NCBI GenBank assembly: GCA_964036275.1
Contig: OZ038435.1
Location: forward strand, 14,857,634-14,921,633
Direction of reading: 5' to 3'
Origin: Litoditis marina
Lineage: Eukaryota; Nematoda; Chromadorea; Rhabditida; Rhabditidae
DNA length: 64,000 nucleotides
Each line of letters begins with the position of its first letter. Within the stretch, counting starts at the first letter, position 1. Below the pieces are notes generated by a model, which was not told where the DNA came from, did not search any database, and was given only the letters and a program-made list of their open reading frames with translations. Below are positions 36,901 to 51,332 of the stretch, one piece after another. Both the position numbers and the translations under genes were made by a program.

Positions 36901-39900
36901 CAGTTCCGAAATAATTGAATGGGCTGCTAACCAAAAACACTCCCAAATTGACGTGAATGGAGTTATGATTTTTGCACTACGTGAGATTTAGTGTTCAAAC
37001 TCGGTATTTTTAAACTCCTCTCATTTGTAGGAACTCAAAAATGTTCATCTCATTTAAATACGTTGAAACAGTTCCGAAATAATTGAATGGGCTGCTAACC
37101 AAAAACACTCCCAAATTGACGTGAATGGAGTTATGATTTTTGCACTACGTGGAATTTGGTGTTCAAACTCGGTATTATTAAACTCCTCTCATATGTAGGA
37201 ACTCAAAAATGTTCATCTCATTTGGATACGTTGAAACAGTTCCGAAATAATTGAATGGGCTGCTAACCAAAAACACTCCCAAATTGACGTGAATGGAGTT
37301 ACGATTTTCGCACTACGTGAGATTTAGTGTTCAAACTCGGTATTTTTAAACTCCTCTCATTTGTAGGAACTGAAAAATGTTCATCTCATTTAAATACGTT
37401 GAAACAGTTCCGAAATAATTGAATGGGCTGCTAACCAAAAACACTCCCAAATTGACGTGAATGGAGTTATGATTTTTGCACTACGTGGAATTTGGTGTTC
37501 AAACTCGGTATTATTAAACTTCTCTCATTTGTAGGAACTCAAAAATGTTCATCTCATTTGGATACGTTGAAACAGTTCCGAAATAATTGAATGGGCTGCT
37601 AACCAAAAACACTCCCAAATTGACGTGAATGGAGTTATGATTTTTGCACTACGTGGAATTTGGTGTTCAAACTCGGTATTTTCAAACTCCTCTCATATGT
37701 AGGAACTCAAAAATTATCATCTCATTCGGATACGTTGAAACAGTTCCGAAATAATTGAATGGGCTGCTAACCAAAAACACTCCCAAATTGACGTGAATGG
37801 AGTTATGATGTTTGCACTACGTGAGATTTAGTGTTCAAACTCGGCATTTTTAAACTCCTCTTATATGTCGGAACTCAAAAATGTCCATCTCATTTAAATA
37901 CGTTGAAACAGTTCCGACATAATTGAATGGGCTGCTAACCAAAAACACTCCCAAATTGACGTGAATGGAGTTATGATGTTTGCACTACGTGAGATTTAGT
38001 GTTCAAACTCGGCATTTTTAAACTCCTCTTATATGTCGGAACTCAAAAATGTCCATCTCATTTAAATACGTTGAAACAGTTCCGACATAATTGAATGGGC
38101 TGCTAACCAAAAACACTCCCAAATTGACGTGAATGGAGTTATGATTTTTGCACTACGTGGAATTTGGTGTTCAAACTCGGTATTATTAAACTTCTCTCAT
38201 ATGTAGGAACTCAAAAATTATCATCTCATTCGGATACGTTGAAACAGTTCCGAAATAATTGAATGGGCTGCTAACCAAAAACACTCCCAAATTGACGTGA
38301 ATGGAGTTATGATGTTTGCACTACGTGAGATTTAGTGTTCAAACTCGGCATTTTTAAACTCCTCTAATATGTAGGAACTTAAAAATTATCATCTCATTCG
38401 GATACGTTGAAACAGTTCCGAAATAATTGAATGGGCTGCTAACCAAAAACACTCCCAAATTGACGTGAATGGAGTTATGATGTTTGCACTACGTGAGATT
38501 TAGTGTTCAAACTCGGCATTTTTAAACTCCTCTCATATGTAGAAACTCAAAAATGTTCATCTCATTTAAATACGTTGAAACAGTTCCGAAATAATTGAAT
38601 AGGCTGCTAACCAAAAACACTCCCAAATTGACGTGAATGGAGTTATGATTTTTGCACTACGTGGAATTTGGTGTTCAAACTCGGTATTATTAAACTTCTC
38701 TCATATGTAGGAACTCAAAAATGTTCATCTCATTTGGATACGTTGAAACAGTTCCGAAATAATTGAATAGGCTGCTAACCAAAAACACTCCCAAATTGAC
38801 GTGAATGGAGTTATGATTTTTGCACTACGTGGAATTTGGTGTTCAAACTCGGTATTATTAAACTTCTCTCATATGTAGGAACTCAAAAATGTTCATCTCA
38901 TTTGGATACGTTGAAACAGTTCCGAAATAATTGAATAGGCTGCTAACCAAAAACACTCCCAAATTGACGTGAATGGAGTTATGATTTTTGCACTACGTGG
39001 AATTTGGTGTTCAAACTCGGTATTATTAAACTTCTCTCATATGTAGGAACTCAAAAATGTTCATCTCATTTGGATACGTTGAAACAGTTCCGAAATAATT
39101 GAATAGGCTGCTAACCAAAAACACTCCCAAATTGACGTGAATGGAGTTATGATTTTTGCACTACGTGGAATTTGGTGTTCAAACTCGGTATTATTAAACT
39201 TCTCTCATATGTAGGAACTCAAAAATGTTCATCTCATTTAAATACGTTGAAACAGTTCCGAAATAATTGAATAGGCTGCTAACCAAAAACACTCCCAAAT
39301 TGACGTGAATGGAGTTATGATTTTTGCACTACGTGGAATTTGGTGTTCAAACTCGGTATTATTAAACTTCTCTCATATGTAGGAACTCAAAAATGTTCAT
39401 CTCATTTGGATACGTTGAAACAGTTCCGAAATAATTGAATGGGCTGCTAACCAAAAACACTCCCAAATTGACGTGAATGGAGTTACGATTTTCGCACTAC
39501 GTGAGATTTAGTGTTCAAACTCGGCATTTTTAAACTCCTCTCATATGTAGGAACTCAAAAATTATCATCTCATTCGGATACGTTGAAACAGTTCCGAAAT
39601 AAATGAATGGGCTGCTAACCAAAAACACTCCCAAATTGACGTGAATGGAGTTACGATTTTCGCACTACGTGAGATTTAGTGTTCAAACTCGGTATTTTTA
39701 AACTCCTCTCATATGTAGGAACTCAAAAATTATCATCTCATTCGGATACGTTGAAACAGTTCCGAAATAATTGAATGGGCTGCTAACCAAAAACACTCCC
39801 AAATTGACGTGAATGGAGTTATGATGTTTGCACTACGTGAGATTTAGTGTTCAAACTCGGCATTTTTAAACTCCTCTCATATGTAGGAACTCAAAAATGT

Positions 39901-40040
39901 TCATCTCATTAAAATACGTTGAAACAGTTCCGAAATAATTGAATGGGCTGCTAACCAAAAACACTCCCAAATTGACGTGAATGGAGTTACGATTTTCGCA
40001 CTACGTGAGATTTAGTGTTCAAACTCGATATTATTAAACT
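30951..40040. repeat. Satellite array, GTCGGAACTC/TGTCCATC higher-order domain
   Basis: A variant with TATATGTCGGAACTC, AATGTCCATC and GTTCCGACATAATTG recurs in ordered groups from about 30970 to 35400, and again near 37870-38100. The one-base-short word AACCAAAACACTCCC starts at 32048, 33055 and 33726, spacings of 6 and 4 monomers minus one base each. A 6-bp insertion (CCCAAATCCAAATTG) occurs at 35589 and again at 35931, marking a duplicated dimer. These are multi-monomer unequal-exchange units. Confidence 0.9.
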
Positions 40041-43000
40041 TCTCTCATATGTAGGAACTCAAAAATGTTCATCGCATTTGGATACATTGAAACAGTTCCG
40101 AAATAATTGAATGGGCTGCTTACCAAAAACACTCCCAAATTGACGTGAATGGAGTTACGATTCTTGCACTACGTGAGATTCAGTGTTCAAACTCGATATT
40201 TCTAAACTCCTCTCATTTGTAGGAACTCAAAAATGTTCATCGCATTTGGATACATTGAAACAGTTCCGAAATAATTGAATGGGCTGCTAACCAAAAACAC
40301 TCCCAAATTGACGTGAATGGAGTTATGATTTTTGCACTACGTGGAATTTGGTGTTCAAACTCGGTATTATTAAACTCCTCTCATATGTAGGAACTCAAAA
40401 ATGTTCATCTCATTAAAATACGTTGAAACAGTTCCGAAATAATTGAATGGGCTGCTAACCAAAAACACTCCCAAATTGACGTGAATGGAGTTACGATTTT
40501 CGCACTACGTGAGATTTAGTGTTCAAACTCGGTATTATTAAACTTCTCTCATATGTAGAAACTCAAAAATGTTCATCTCATTTAAATACGTTGAAACAGT
40601 TCCGAAATAATTGAATGGGCTGCTAACCAAAAACACTCCCAATTGACGTGAATGGAGTTACGATTCTTGCACTACGTGAGATTCAGTGTTCAAACTCGAT
40701 ATTTCTAAACTCCTCTCATTTGTAGGAACTCAAAAATGTTCATCGCATTTGGATACATTGAAACAGTTCCGAAATAATTGAATGGGCTGCTAACCAAAAA
40801 CACTCCCAAATTGACGTGAATGGAGTTATGATTTTTGCACTACGTGGAATTTGGTGTTCAAACTCGGTATTATTAAACTTCTCTCATATGTAGGAACTCA
40901 AAAATGTTCATCTCATTTGGATACGTTGAAACAGTTCCGAAATAATTGAATGGGCTGCTAACCAAAAACACTCTCAAATTGACGTGAATCGAGTTACGAT
41001 TTTCGCACTACGTGAGATTTAGTGTTCAAACTCGGTATTTTTAAACTCCTCTCATTTGTAGGAACCCAAAAATGTTCATCGCATTTGGATACGTTGAAAC
41101 AGTTCCGAAATAATTGAATGGGCTGCTAACCAAAAACACTCCCAAATTGACGTGAATGGAGTTACGATTTTCGCACTACGTGAGATTTAGTGTTCAAACT
41201 CGGTATTATTAAACTTCTCTCATATGTAGAAACTCAAAAATGTTCATCTCATTTAAATACGTTGAAACAGTTCCGAAATAATTGAATGGGCTGCTAACCA
41301 AAAACACTCCCAATTGACGTGAATGGAGTTACGATTCTTGCACTACGTGAGATTCAGTGTTCAAACTCGATATTTCTAAACTCCTCTCATTTGTAGGAAC
41401 TCAAAAATGTTCATCGCATTTGGATACATTGAAACAGTTCCGAAATAATTGAATGGGCTGCTAACCAAAAACACTCCCAAATTGACGTGAATGGAGTTAT
41501 GATTTTTGCACTACGTGGAATTTGGTGTTCAAACTCGGTATTATTAAACTTCTCTCATATGTAGGAACTCAAAAATGTTCATCTCATTTGGATACGTTGA
41601 AACAGTTCCGAAATAATTGAATGGGCTGCTAACCAAAAACACTCCCAAATTGACGTGAATCGAGTTACGATTTTCGCACTACGTGAGATTTAGTGTTCAA
41701 ACTCGGTATTTTTAAACTCCTCTCATTTGTAGGAACCCAAAAATGTTCATCGCATTTGGATACGTTGAAACAGTTCCGAAATAATTGAATGGGCTGCTAA
41801 CCAAAAACACTCCCAATTTGACGTGAATGGAGTTACGATTTTTGCACTACGTGAGATTTAGTGTTCAAACTCGGTATTTTTTAACTCCTCTCGTTTGTAG
41901 GAACTCAAAAATTTTCATCGCTTTTGGATACGTTGAAACAGTTCCGAAATAATTGAATGGGCTGCTAACCAAAAACACTCCCAATTTGACGTGAACGGAG
42001 TTACGATTTTTGCACTACGTGAGATTTCGTGTTCAAACTCGGTATTTTTTAACTCCTCTCGTTTGTAGGAACTCAAAAATTTCATCGCATTTGGATACGT
42101 TGAAACAGTTCCGAAATAATTGAATGGGCTGCTAACCAAAAACACTCCCAATTTGACGTGAACGGAGTTACGATTTTTGCACTACGTGAGATTTAGTGTT
42201 CAAACTCGGTATTTTTTAACTCCTCTCGTTTGTAGGAACTCAAAAATGTTCATCGCATTTGGATACGTTGAAACAGTTCCGAAATAATTGAATGGGCTGC
42301 TAACCAAAAACACTCCCAATTTGACGTGAACGGAGTTACGATTTTTGCACTACGTGAGATTTAGTGTTCAAACTCGGTATTTTCAAACTCCTCTCATTTG
42401 TAGGAACTCAAAAGTGTTCATCGCATTTGGATACGTTGAAACAGTTCCGAAATAATTGAATGGGCTGCTAACCAAAAACACTCCCAATTTGACGTGAACG
42501 GAGTTACGATTTTTGCACTACGTGAGATTTCGTGTTCAAACTCGGTATTTTTTAACTCCTCTCGTTTGTAGGAACTCAAAAATTTCATCGCATTTGGATA
42601 CGTTGAAACAGTTCCGAAATAATTGAATGGGCTGCTAACCAAAAACACTCCCAAATTGACGTGAATGGAGTTATGATTTTTGCACTACGTAAGATTTAGT
42701 GTTCAAACTCGGTATTTTCAAACTCCTCTCATTTGTAGAAACTCAAAAATGTTCATCTCATTTGGATACGTTGTAACAGTTCCGAAATTATTGAATGGGC
42801 TGCTAACCAAAAACACTCCCAAATTGACGTGAATGGAGTTATGATTTTTGCACTACGTGAGATTTAGTGTTCAAACTCGGTATTTTCAAACTCCTCTCAT
42901 ATGTAGGAACTCAAAAATTATCATCTCATTCGGATACGTTGAAACAGTTCCGAAATAATTGAATGGGCTGCTAACCAAAAACACTCCCAAATTGACGTGA

Positions 43001-46000
43001 ATGGAGTTATGATGTTTGCACTACGTGAGATTTAGTGTTCAAACTCGGTATTTTCAAACTCCTCTCATTTGTAGAAACTCAAAAATGTTCATCTCATTTG
43101 GATACGTTGTAACAGTTCCGAAATTATTGAATGGGCTGCTAACCAAAAACACTCCCAAATTGACGTGAATGGAGTTACGATTTTCGCACTACGTGAGATT
43201 TAGTGTTCAAACTCGGTATTTTCAAACTCCTCTCATATGTAGGAACTCAAAAATTATCATCTCATTCGGATACGTTGAAACAGTTCCGAAATAATTGAAT
43301 GGGCTGCTAACCAAAAACACTCCCAAATTGACGTGAATGGAGTTATGATGTTTGCACTACGTGAGATTTAGTGTTCAAACTCGGCATTTTTAAACTCCTC
43401 TTATATGTAGGAACTCAAAAATGTTCATCTCATTTAAATACGTTGAAACAGTTCCGAAATAATTGAATAGGCTGCTAACCAAAAACACTCCCAATTTGAC
43501 GTGAATGGAGTTACGATTTTCGCACTACGTGAGATTTAGTGTTCAAACTCGGCATTTTTAAACTCCTCTCATATGTAGGAACTCAAAAATTATCATCTCA
43601 TTCGGATACGTTGAAATAGTTCCGAAATAATTGAATGGGCTGCTAACCAAAAACACTCCCAAATTGACGTGAATGGAGTTACGATTTTCGCACTACGTGA
43701 GATTTAGTGTTCAAACTCGGCATTTTTAAACTCCTCTCATATGTAGGAACTCAAAAATTATCATCTCATTCGGATACGTTGAAACAGTTCCGAAATAAAT
43801 GAATGGGCTGCTAACCAAAAACACTCCCAAATTGACGTGAATGGAGTTACGATTTTCGCACTACGTGAGATTTAGTGTTCAAACTCGGTATTTTTAAACT
43901 CCTCTCATATGTAGGAACTCAAAAATTATCATCTCATTCGGATACGTTGAAACAGTTCCGAAATAATTGAATGGGCTGCTAACCAAAAACACTCCCAAAT
44001 TGACGTGAATGGAGTTATGATGTTTGCACTACGTGAGATTTAGTGTTCAAACTCGGTATTTCTAAACTCCTCTCATTTGTAGGAACTCAAAAATGTTCAT
44101 CTCATTCGGATACGTTGAAACAGTTCCGAAATAATTGAATGGGCTGCTAACCAAAAACACTCCCAAATTGACGTGAATGGAGTTATGATGTTTGCACTAC
44201 GTGAGATTTAGTGTTCAAACTCGGCATTTTTAAACTCCTCTCATATGTAGGAACTCAAAAATGTTCATCTCATTCGGATACGTTGAAACAGTTCCGAAAT
44301 AATTGAATGGGCTGCTAACCAAAAACACTCCCAAATTGACGTGAATGGAGTTATGATGTTTGCACTACGTGAGATTTAGTGTTCAAACTCGGCATTTTCA
44401 AACTCCTCTCATATGTAGGAACTCAAAAATGTTCATCTCATTCGGATACGTTGAAACAGTTCCGAAATAATTGAATGGGCTGCTAACCAAAAACACTCCC
44501 AAATTGACGTGAATGGAGTTATGATGTTTGCACTACGTGAGATTTAGTGTTCAAACTCGGCATTTTTAAACTCCTCTCATATGTAGGAACTCAAAAATGT
44601 TCATCTCATTCGGATACGTTGAAACAGTTCCGAAATAATTGAATGGGCTGCTAACCAAAAACACTCCCAAATTGACGTGAATGGAGTTATGATGTTTGCA
44701 CTACGTGAGATTTAGTGTTCAAACTCGGCATTTTTAAACTCCTCTCATTTGTAGGAACCCAAAAATGTTCATCGCATTTGGATACGTTGAAACAGTTCCG
44801 AAATAATTGAATGGGCTGCTAACCAAAAACACTCCCAATTTGACGTGAACGGAGTTACGATTTTTGCACTACGTGAGATTTAGTGTTCAAACTCGGTATT
44901 TTTTAACTCCTCTCGTTTGTAGGAACTCAAAAATTTTCATCGCATTTGGATACGTTGAAACAGTTCCGAAATAATTGAATGGGCTGCTAACCAAAAACAC
45001 TCCCAATTTGACGTGAACGGAGTTACGATTTTTGCACTACGTGAGATTTAGTGTTCAAACTCGGTATTTTTTAACTCCTCTCGTTTGTAGGAACTCAAAA
45101 ATTTTCATCGCATTTGGATACGTTGAAACAGTTCCGAAATAATTGAATGGGCTGCTAACCAAAAACACTCCCAAATTGACGTGAATGGAGTTATGATTTT
45201 TGCACTACGTGAGATTTAGTGTTCAAACTCGGTATTTTTGAACTATTCTCGTATGTAAGAACTCAAAAATGTTCATCTCATTTGGATACGTTGAAACAGT
45301 TCCGAAATAATTGAATGGGCTGCTAACCAAAAACACTCCCAATTTGACGTGAATGGAGTTACGATTTTTGCACTACGTGAGATTTAGTGTTCAAACTCGG
45401 TATTTTTGAACTATTCTCGTATGTAAGAACTCAAAAATGTTCATCTCATTCGGATACGTTGAAACAGTTCCGAAATAATTGAATGGGCTGCTAACCAAAA
45501 ACACTCCCAATTTGACGTGAATGGAGTTACGATTTTTGCACTACGTGAGATTTAGTGTTCAAACTCGGTATTTTTTAACTCCTCTCGTTTGTAGGAACTC
45601 AAAAATTTTCATCGCTTTTGGATACGTTGAAACAGTTCCGAAATAATTGAATGGGCTGCTAACCAAAAACACTCCCAATTTGACGTGAACGGAGTTACGA
45701 TTTTTGCACTACGTGAGATTTAGTGTTCAAACTCGGTATTTTTTAACTCCTCTCGTTTGTAGGAACTCAAAAATGTTCATCGCATTTGGATACGTTGAAA
45801 CAGTTCCGAAATAATTGAATGGGCTGCTAACCAAAAACACTCCCAATTTGACGTGAACGGAGTTACGATTTTTGCACTACGTGAGATTTAGTGTTCAAAC
45901 TCGGTATTTTCAAACTCCTCTCATTTGTAGGAACTCAAAAGTGTTCATCGCATTTGGATACGTTGAAACAGTTCCGAAATAATTGAATGGGCTGCTAACC

Positions 46001-49000
46001 AAAAACACTCCCAATTTGACGTGAACGGAGTTACGATTTTTGCACTACGTGAGATTTCGTGTTCAAACTCGGTATTTTTTAACTCCTCTCGTTTGTAGGA
46101 ACTCAAAAATTTCATCGCATTTGGATACGTTGAAACAGTTCCGAAATAATTGAATGGGCTGCTAACCAAAAACACTCCCAAATTGACGTGAATGGAGTTA
46201 TGATTTTTGCACTACGTAAGATTTAGTGTTCAAACTCGGTATTTTCAAACTCCTCTCATTTGTAGAAACTCAAAAATGTTCATCTCATTTGGATACGTTG
46301 TAACAGTTCCGAAATTATTGAATGGGCTGCTAACCAAAAACACTCCCAAATTGACGTGAATGGAGTTACGATTTTCGCACTACGTGAGATTTAGTGTTCA
46401 AACTCGGTATTTTCAAACTCCTCTCATATGTAGGAACTCAAAAATTATCATCTCATTCGGATACGTTGAAACAGTTCCGAAATAATTGAATGGGCTGCTA
46501 ACCAAAAACACTCCCAAATTGACGTGAATGGAGTTATGATGTTTGCACTACGTGAGATTTAGTGTTCAAACTCGGCATTTTTAAACTCCTCTTATATGTA
46601 GGAACTCAAAAATGTTCATCTCATTTAAATACGTTGAAACAGTTCCGACATAATTGAATGGGCTGCTAACCAAAAACACTCCCAAATTGACGTGAATGGA
46701 GTTACGATTTTCGCACTACGTGAGATTTAGTGTTCAAACTCGGCATTTTTAAACTCCTCTCATATGTAGGAACTCAAAAATTATCATCTCATTCGGATAC
46801 GTTGAAATAGTTCCGAAATAATTGAATGGGCTGCTAACCAAAAACACTCCCAAATTGACGTGAATGGAGTTACGATTTTCGCACTACGTGAGATTTAGTG
46901 TTCAAACTCGGCATTTTTAAACTCCTCTCATATGTAGGAACTCAAAAATTATCATCTCATTCGGATACGTTGAAACAGTTCCGAAATAAATGAATGGGCT
47001 GCTAACCAAAAACACTCCCAAATTGACGTGAATGGAGTTACGATTTTCGCACTACGTGAGATTTAGTGTTCAAACTCGGTATTTTTAAACTCCTCTCATA
47101 TGTAGGAACTCAAAAATTATCATCTCATTCGGATACGTTGAAACAGTTCCGAAATAATTGAATGGGCTGCTAACCAAAAACACTCCCAAATTGACGTGAA
47201 TGGAGTTATGATGTTTGCACTACGTGAGATTTAGTGTTCAAACTCGGCATTTTTAAACTCCTCTCATATGTAGGAACTTAAAAATTATCATCTCATTCGG
47301 ATACGTTGAAACAGTTCCGAAATAATTGAATGGGCTGCTAACCAAAAACACTCCCAAATTGACGTGAATGGAGTTATGATGTTTGCACTACGTGAGATTT
47401 AGTGTTCAAACTCGGCATTTTTAAACTCCTCTCATATGTAGGAACTCAAAAATGTTCATCTCATTAAAATACGTTGAAACAGTTCCGAAATAATTGAATG
47501 GGCTGCTAACCAAAAACACTCCCAAATTGACGTGAATGGAGTTATGATTTTTGCACTACGTGGAATTTGGTGTTCAAACTCGGTATTATTAAACTTCTCT
47601 CATATGTAGGAACTCAAAAATGTTCATCTCATTTGGATACGTTGAAACAGTTCCGAAATAATTGAATGGGCTGCTAACCAAAAACACTCCCAAATTGACG
47701 TGAATCGAGTTACGATTTTCGCACTACGTGAGATTTAGTGTTCAAACTCGGTATTTTTAAACTCCTCTCATTTGTAGGAACCCAAAAATGTTCATCGCAT
47801 TTGGATACGTTGAAACAGTTCCGAAATAATTGAATGGGCTGCTAACCAAAAACACTCCCAATTTGACGTGAACGGAGTTACGATTTTTGCACTACGTGAG
47901 ATTTAGTGTTCAAACTCGGTATTTTTTAACTCCTCTCGTTTGTAGGAACTCAAAAATTTTCATCGCATTTGGATACGTTGAAACAGTTCCGAAATAATTG
48001 AATGGGCTGCTAACCAAAAACACTCCCAAATTGACGTGAATGGAGTTACGATTTTCGCACTACGTGAGATTTAGTGTTCAAACTCGGTATTTTTAAACTC
48101 CTCTCATATGTAGGAACTCAAAAATTATCATCTCATTCGGATACGTTGAAACAGTTCCGAAATAATTGAATGGGCTGCTAACCAAAAACACTCCCAAATT
48201 GACGTGAATGGAGTTATGATGTTTGCACTACGTGAGATTTAGTGTTCAAACTCGGCATTTTTAAACTCCTCTCATATGTAGGAACTTAAAAATTATCATC
48301 TCATTCGGATACGTTGAAACAGTTCCGAAATAATTGAATGGGCTGCTAACCAAAAACACTCCCAAATTGACGTGAATGGAGTTATGATGTTTGCACTACG
48401 TGAGATTTAGTGTTCAAACTCGGCATTTTTAAACTCCTCTCATATGTAGGAACTCAAAAATGTTCATCTCATTAAAATACGTTGAAACAGTTCCGAAATA
48501 ATTGAATGGGCTGCTAACCAAAAACACTCCCAAATTGACGTGAATGGAGTTATGATGTTTGCACTACGTGAGATTTAGTGTTCAAACTCGGCATTTTTAA
48601 ACTCCTCTCATTTGTAGGAACCCAAAAATGTTCATCTCATTTGGATACGTTGAAACAGTTCCGAAATAATTGAATGGGCTGCTAACCAAAAACACTCCCA
48701 AATTGACGTGAATGGAGTTATGATGTTTGCACTACGTGAGATTTAGTGTTCAAACTCGGCATTTTTAAACTCCTCTCATATGTAGGAACTCAAAAATGTT
48801 CATCTCATTAAAATACGTTGAAACAGTTCCGAAATAATTGAATGGGCTGCTAACCAAAAACACTCCCAAATTGACGTGAATGGAGTTATGATTTTTGCAC
48901 TACGTGGAATTTGGTGTTCAAACTCGGTATTATTAAACTTCTCTCATATGTAGGAACTCAAAAATGTTCATCTCATTTGGATACGTTGAAACAGTTCCGA

Positions 49001-50340
49001 AATAATTGAATGGGCTGCTAACCAAAAACACTCCCAAATTGACGTGAATCGAGTTACGATTTTCGCACTACGTGAGATTTAGTGTTCAAACTCGGTATTT
49101 TTAAACTCCTCTCATTTGTAGGAACCCAAAAATGTTCATCGCATTTGGATACGTTGAAACAGTTCCGAAATAATTGAATGGGCTGCTAACCAAAAACACT
49201 CCCAATTTGACGTGAACGGAGTTACGATTTTTGCACTACGTGAGATTTAGTGTTCAAACTCGGTATTTTTTAACTCCTCTCGTTTGTAGGAACTCAAAAA
49301 TTTTCATCGCATTTGGATACGTTGAAACAGTTCCGAAATAATTGAATGGGCTGCTAACCAAAAACACTCCCAATTTGACGTGAACGGAGTTACGATTTTT
49401 GCACTACGTGAGATTTAGTGTTCAAACTCGGTATTTTTTAACTCCTCTCGTTTGTAGGAACTCAAAAATTTTCATCGCATTTGGATACGTTGAAACAGTT
49501 CCGAAATAATTGAATGGGCTGCTAACCAAAAACACTCCCAAATGACGTGAATGGAGTTATGAGTTTTGCACTACGTGAGATTTAGTGTTCAAACTCGGTA
49601 TTTTTGAACTATTCTCGTATGTAAGAACTCAAAAATGTTCATCTCATTTGGATACGTTGAAACAGTTCCGAAATAATTGAATGGGCTGCTAACCAAAAAC
49701 ACTCCCAATTTGACGTGAATGGAGTTACGATTTTTGCACTACGTGAGATTTAGTGTTCAAACTCGGTATTTTTGAACTATTCTCGTATGTAAGAACTCAA
49801 AAATGTTCATCTCATTCGGATACGTTGAAACAGTTCCGAAATAATTGAATGGGCTGCTAACCAAAAACACTCCCAATTTGACGTGAATGGAGTTACGATT
49901 TTTGCACTACGTGAGATTTAGTGTTCAAACTCGGTATTTTTTAACTCCTCTCGTTTGTAGGAACTCAAAAATTTTCATCGCTTTTGGATACGTTGAAACA
50001 GTTCCGAAATAATTGAATGGGCTGCTAACCAAAAACACTCCCAATTTGACGTGAACGGAGTTACGATTTTTGCACTACGTAAGATTTAGTGTTCAAACTC
50101 GGTATTTTCAAACTCCTCTCATATGTAGGAACTCAAAAATTATCATCTCATTCGGATACGTTGAAACAGTTCCGAAATAATTGAATGGGCTGCTAACCAA
50201 AAACACTCCCAAATTGACGTGAATGGAGTTATGATGTTTGCACTACGTGAGATTTAGTGTTCAAACTCGGCATTTTTAAACTCCTCTTATATGTAGGAAC
50301 TCAAAAATGTTCATCTCATTTAAATACGTTGAAACAGTTC
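40041..50340. repeat. Satellite array with multi-kb block duplications
   Basis: Monomers carry GTGAACGGAG, TTTTTTAACTCCTCTCGTTTG and TTCATCGCATTTGG. The rare word ATTTTCATCGCTTTTGG starts at 41911, 45605 and 49971, about 22 and 26 monomers apart. The stretches 42418-42654 and 45945-46181 are the same, 3527 bp apart (21 monomers minus one base). Whole blocks of a few kb have therefore been copied in tandem. Confidence 0.9.
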
Positions 50341-51168
50341 CGAAATTATTGAATGGGCTGCTAACCAAAAACACTCCCAATTGACGTGAATGGAGTTACG
50401 ATTCTTGCACTACGTGAGATTTAGTGTTCAAACTCGGCATTTTTAAACTCCTCTTATATGTAGGAACTCAAAAATGTTCATCTCATTTAAATACGTTGAA
50501 ACAGTTCCGACATAATTGAATGGGCTGCTAACCAAAAACACTCCCAATTGACGTGAATGGAGTTACGATTCTTGCACTACGTGAGATTTAGTGTTCAAAC
50601 TCGGTATTTCTAAACTCCTCTCATTTGTAGGAACTCAAAAATGTTCATCGCATTTGTTTACGTTGAAACAGTTCCGAAATAATTGAATGGGCTGCTAACC
50701 AAAAACACTCCCAAATGACGTGAATGGAGTTACGATTCTTGCACTACGTGAGATTTAGTGTTCAAACTCGGTATTTCTAAACTCCTCTCATTTGTAGGAA
50801 CTCAAAAATGTTCATCGCATTTGTTTACGTTGAAACAGTTCCGAAATAATTGAATGGGCTGCTAACCAAAAACACTCCCAAATGACGTGAATGGAGTTAC
50901 GATTCTTGCACTACGTGAGATTTAGTGTTCAAACTCGGTATTTCTAAACTCCTCTCATTTGTAGGAACTCAAAAATGTTCATCTCATTTGTTTACGTTGA
51001 AACAGTTCCGAAATAATTGAATGGGCTGCTAACCAAAAACACTCCCAAATGACGTGAATGGAGTTACGATTCTTGCACTACGTGAGATTTAGTGTTCAAA
51101 CTCGGTATTTCTAAACTCCTCTCATTTGTAGGAACTCAAAAATGTTCATCTCATTTGGATACGTTGAA
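50341..51168. repeat. Satellite array, GTTTACG subfamily next to insertion 3
   Basis: Four to five monomers with CCCAATTGACG or CCCAAATGACG, GATTCTTGCAC and CATTTGTTTACGTTG. This local subfamily is not seen on the other side of the composite, where GGAATTTGGTG monomers resume. The last monomer ends GGATACGTTGAA at 51168. Confidence 0.93.
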
Positions 51169-51332
51169 CTCGGATAGAATCCTGCCGATGCCCAGCCGGG
51201 TCGACCCGGCTGGGCATCGGCAACGAACCGGCTCGCCGCCGACAAAGGTTCTCAGATAGAATCCTGCCGATGCCCTGCCGGGTCGACCCGGCAGGGCATC
51301 GGCAACGAACCGGCTCGCCGCCGACAAAGGCT
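51169..51332. repeat. Two 82-bp tandem units, each with a perfect 40-bp palindrome
   Basis: Palindromes occupy 51183-51222 and 51265-51304, each centred on GTCGAC with no spacer, and each built from a 20-base arm beginning TGCCGATGCCC. The two tandem units are otherwise identical apart from one base upstream (CGGATAG/CAGATAG). Within the palindromes, A at 51194 paired with T at 51211 becomes T at 51276 paired with A at 51293, so the symmetric pair changed together. They would form stable cruciforms or hairpins. Confidence 0.95.

Noticed and set aside
41915..46181. Three nearly identical 78-codon minus-strand frames (41915-42151, 42418-42654, 45945-46181) reading MGVFLVSSPFNYFGT...
   Set aside because: They are satellite monomers in which a one-base deletion lets the frame cross a unit. 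They exist only because 168 is divisible by three and the block was duplicated; there is no gene context.
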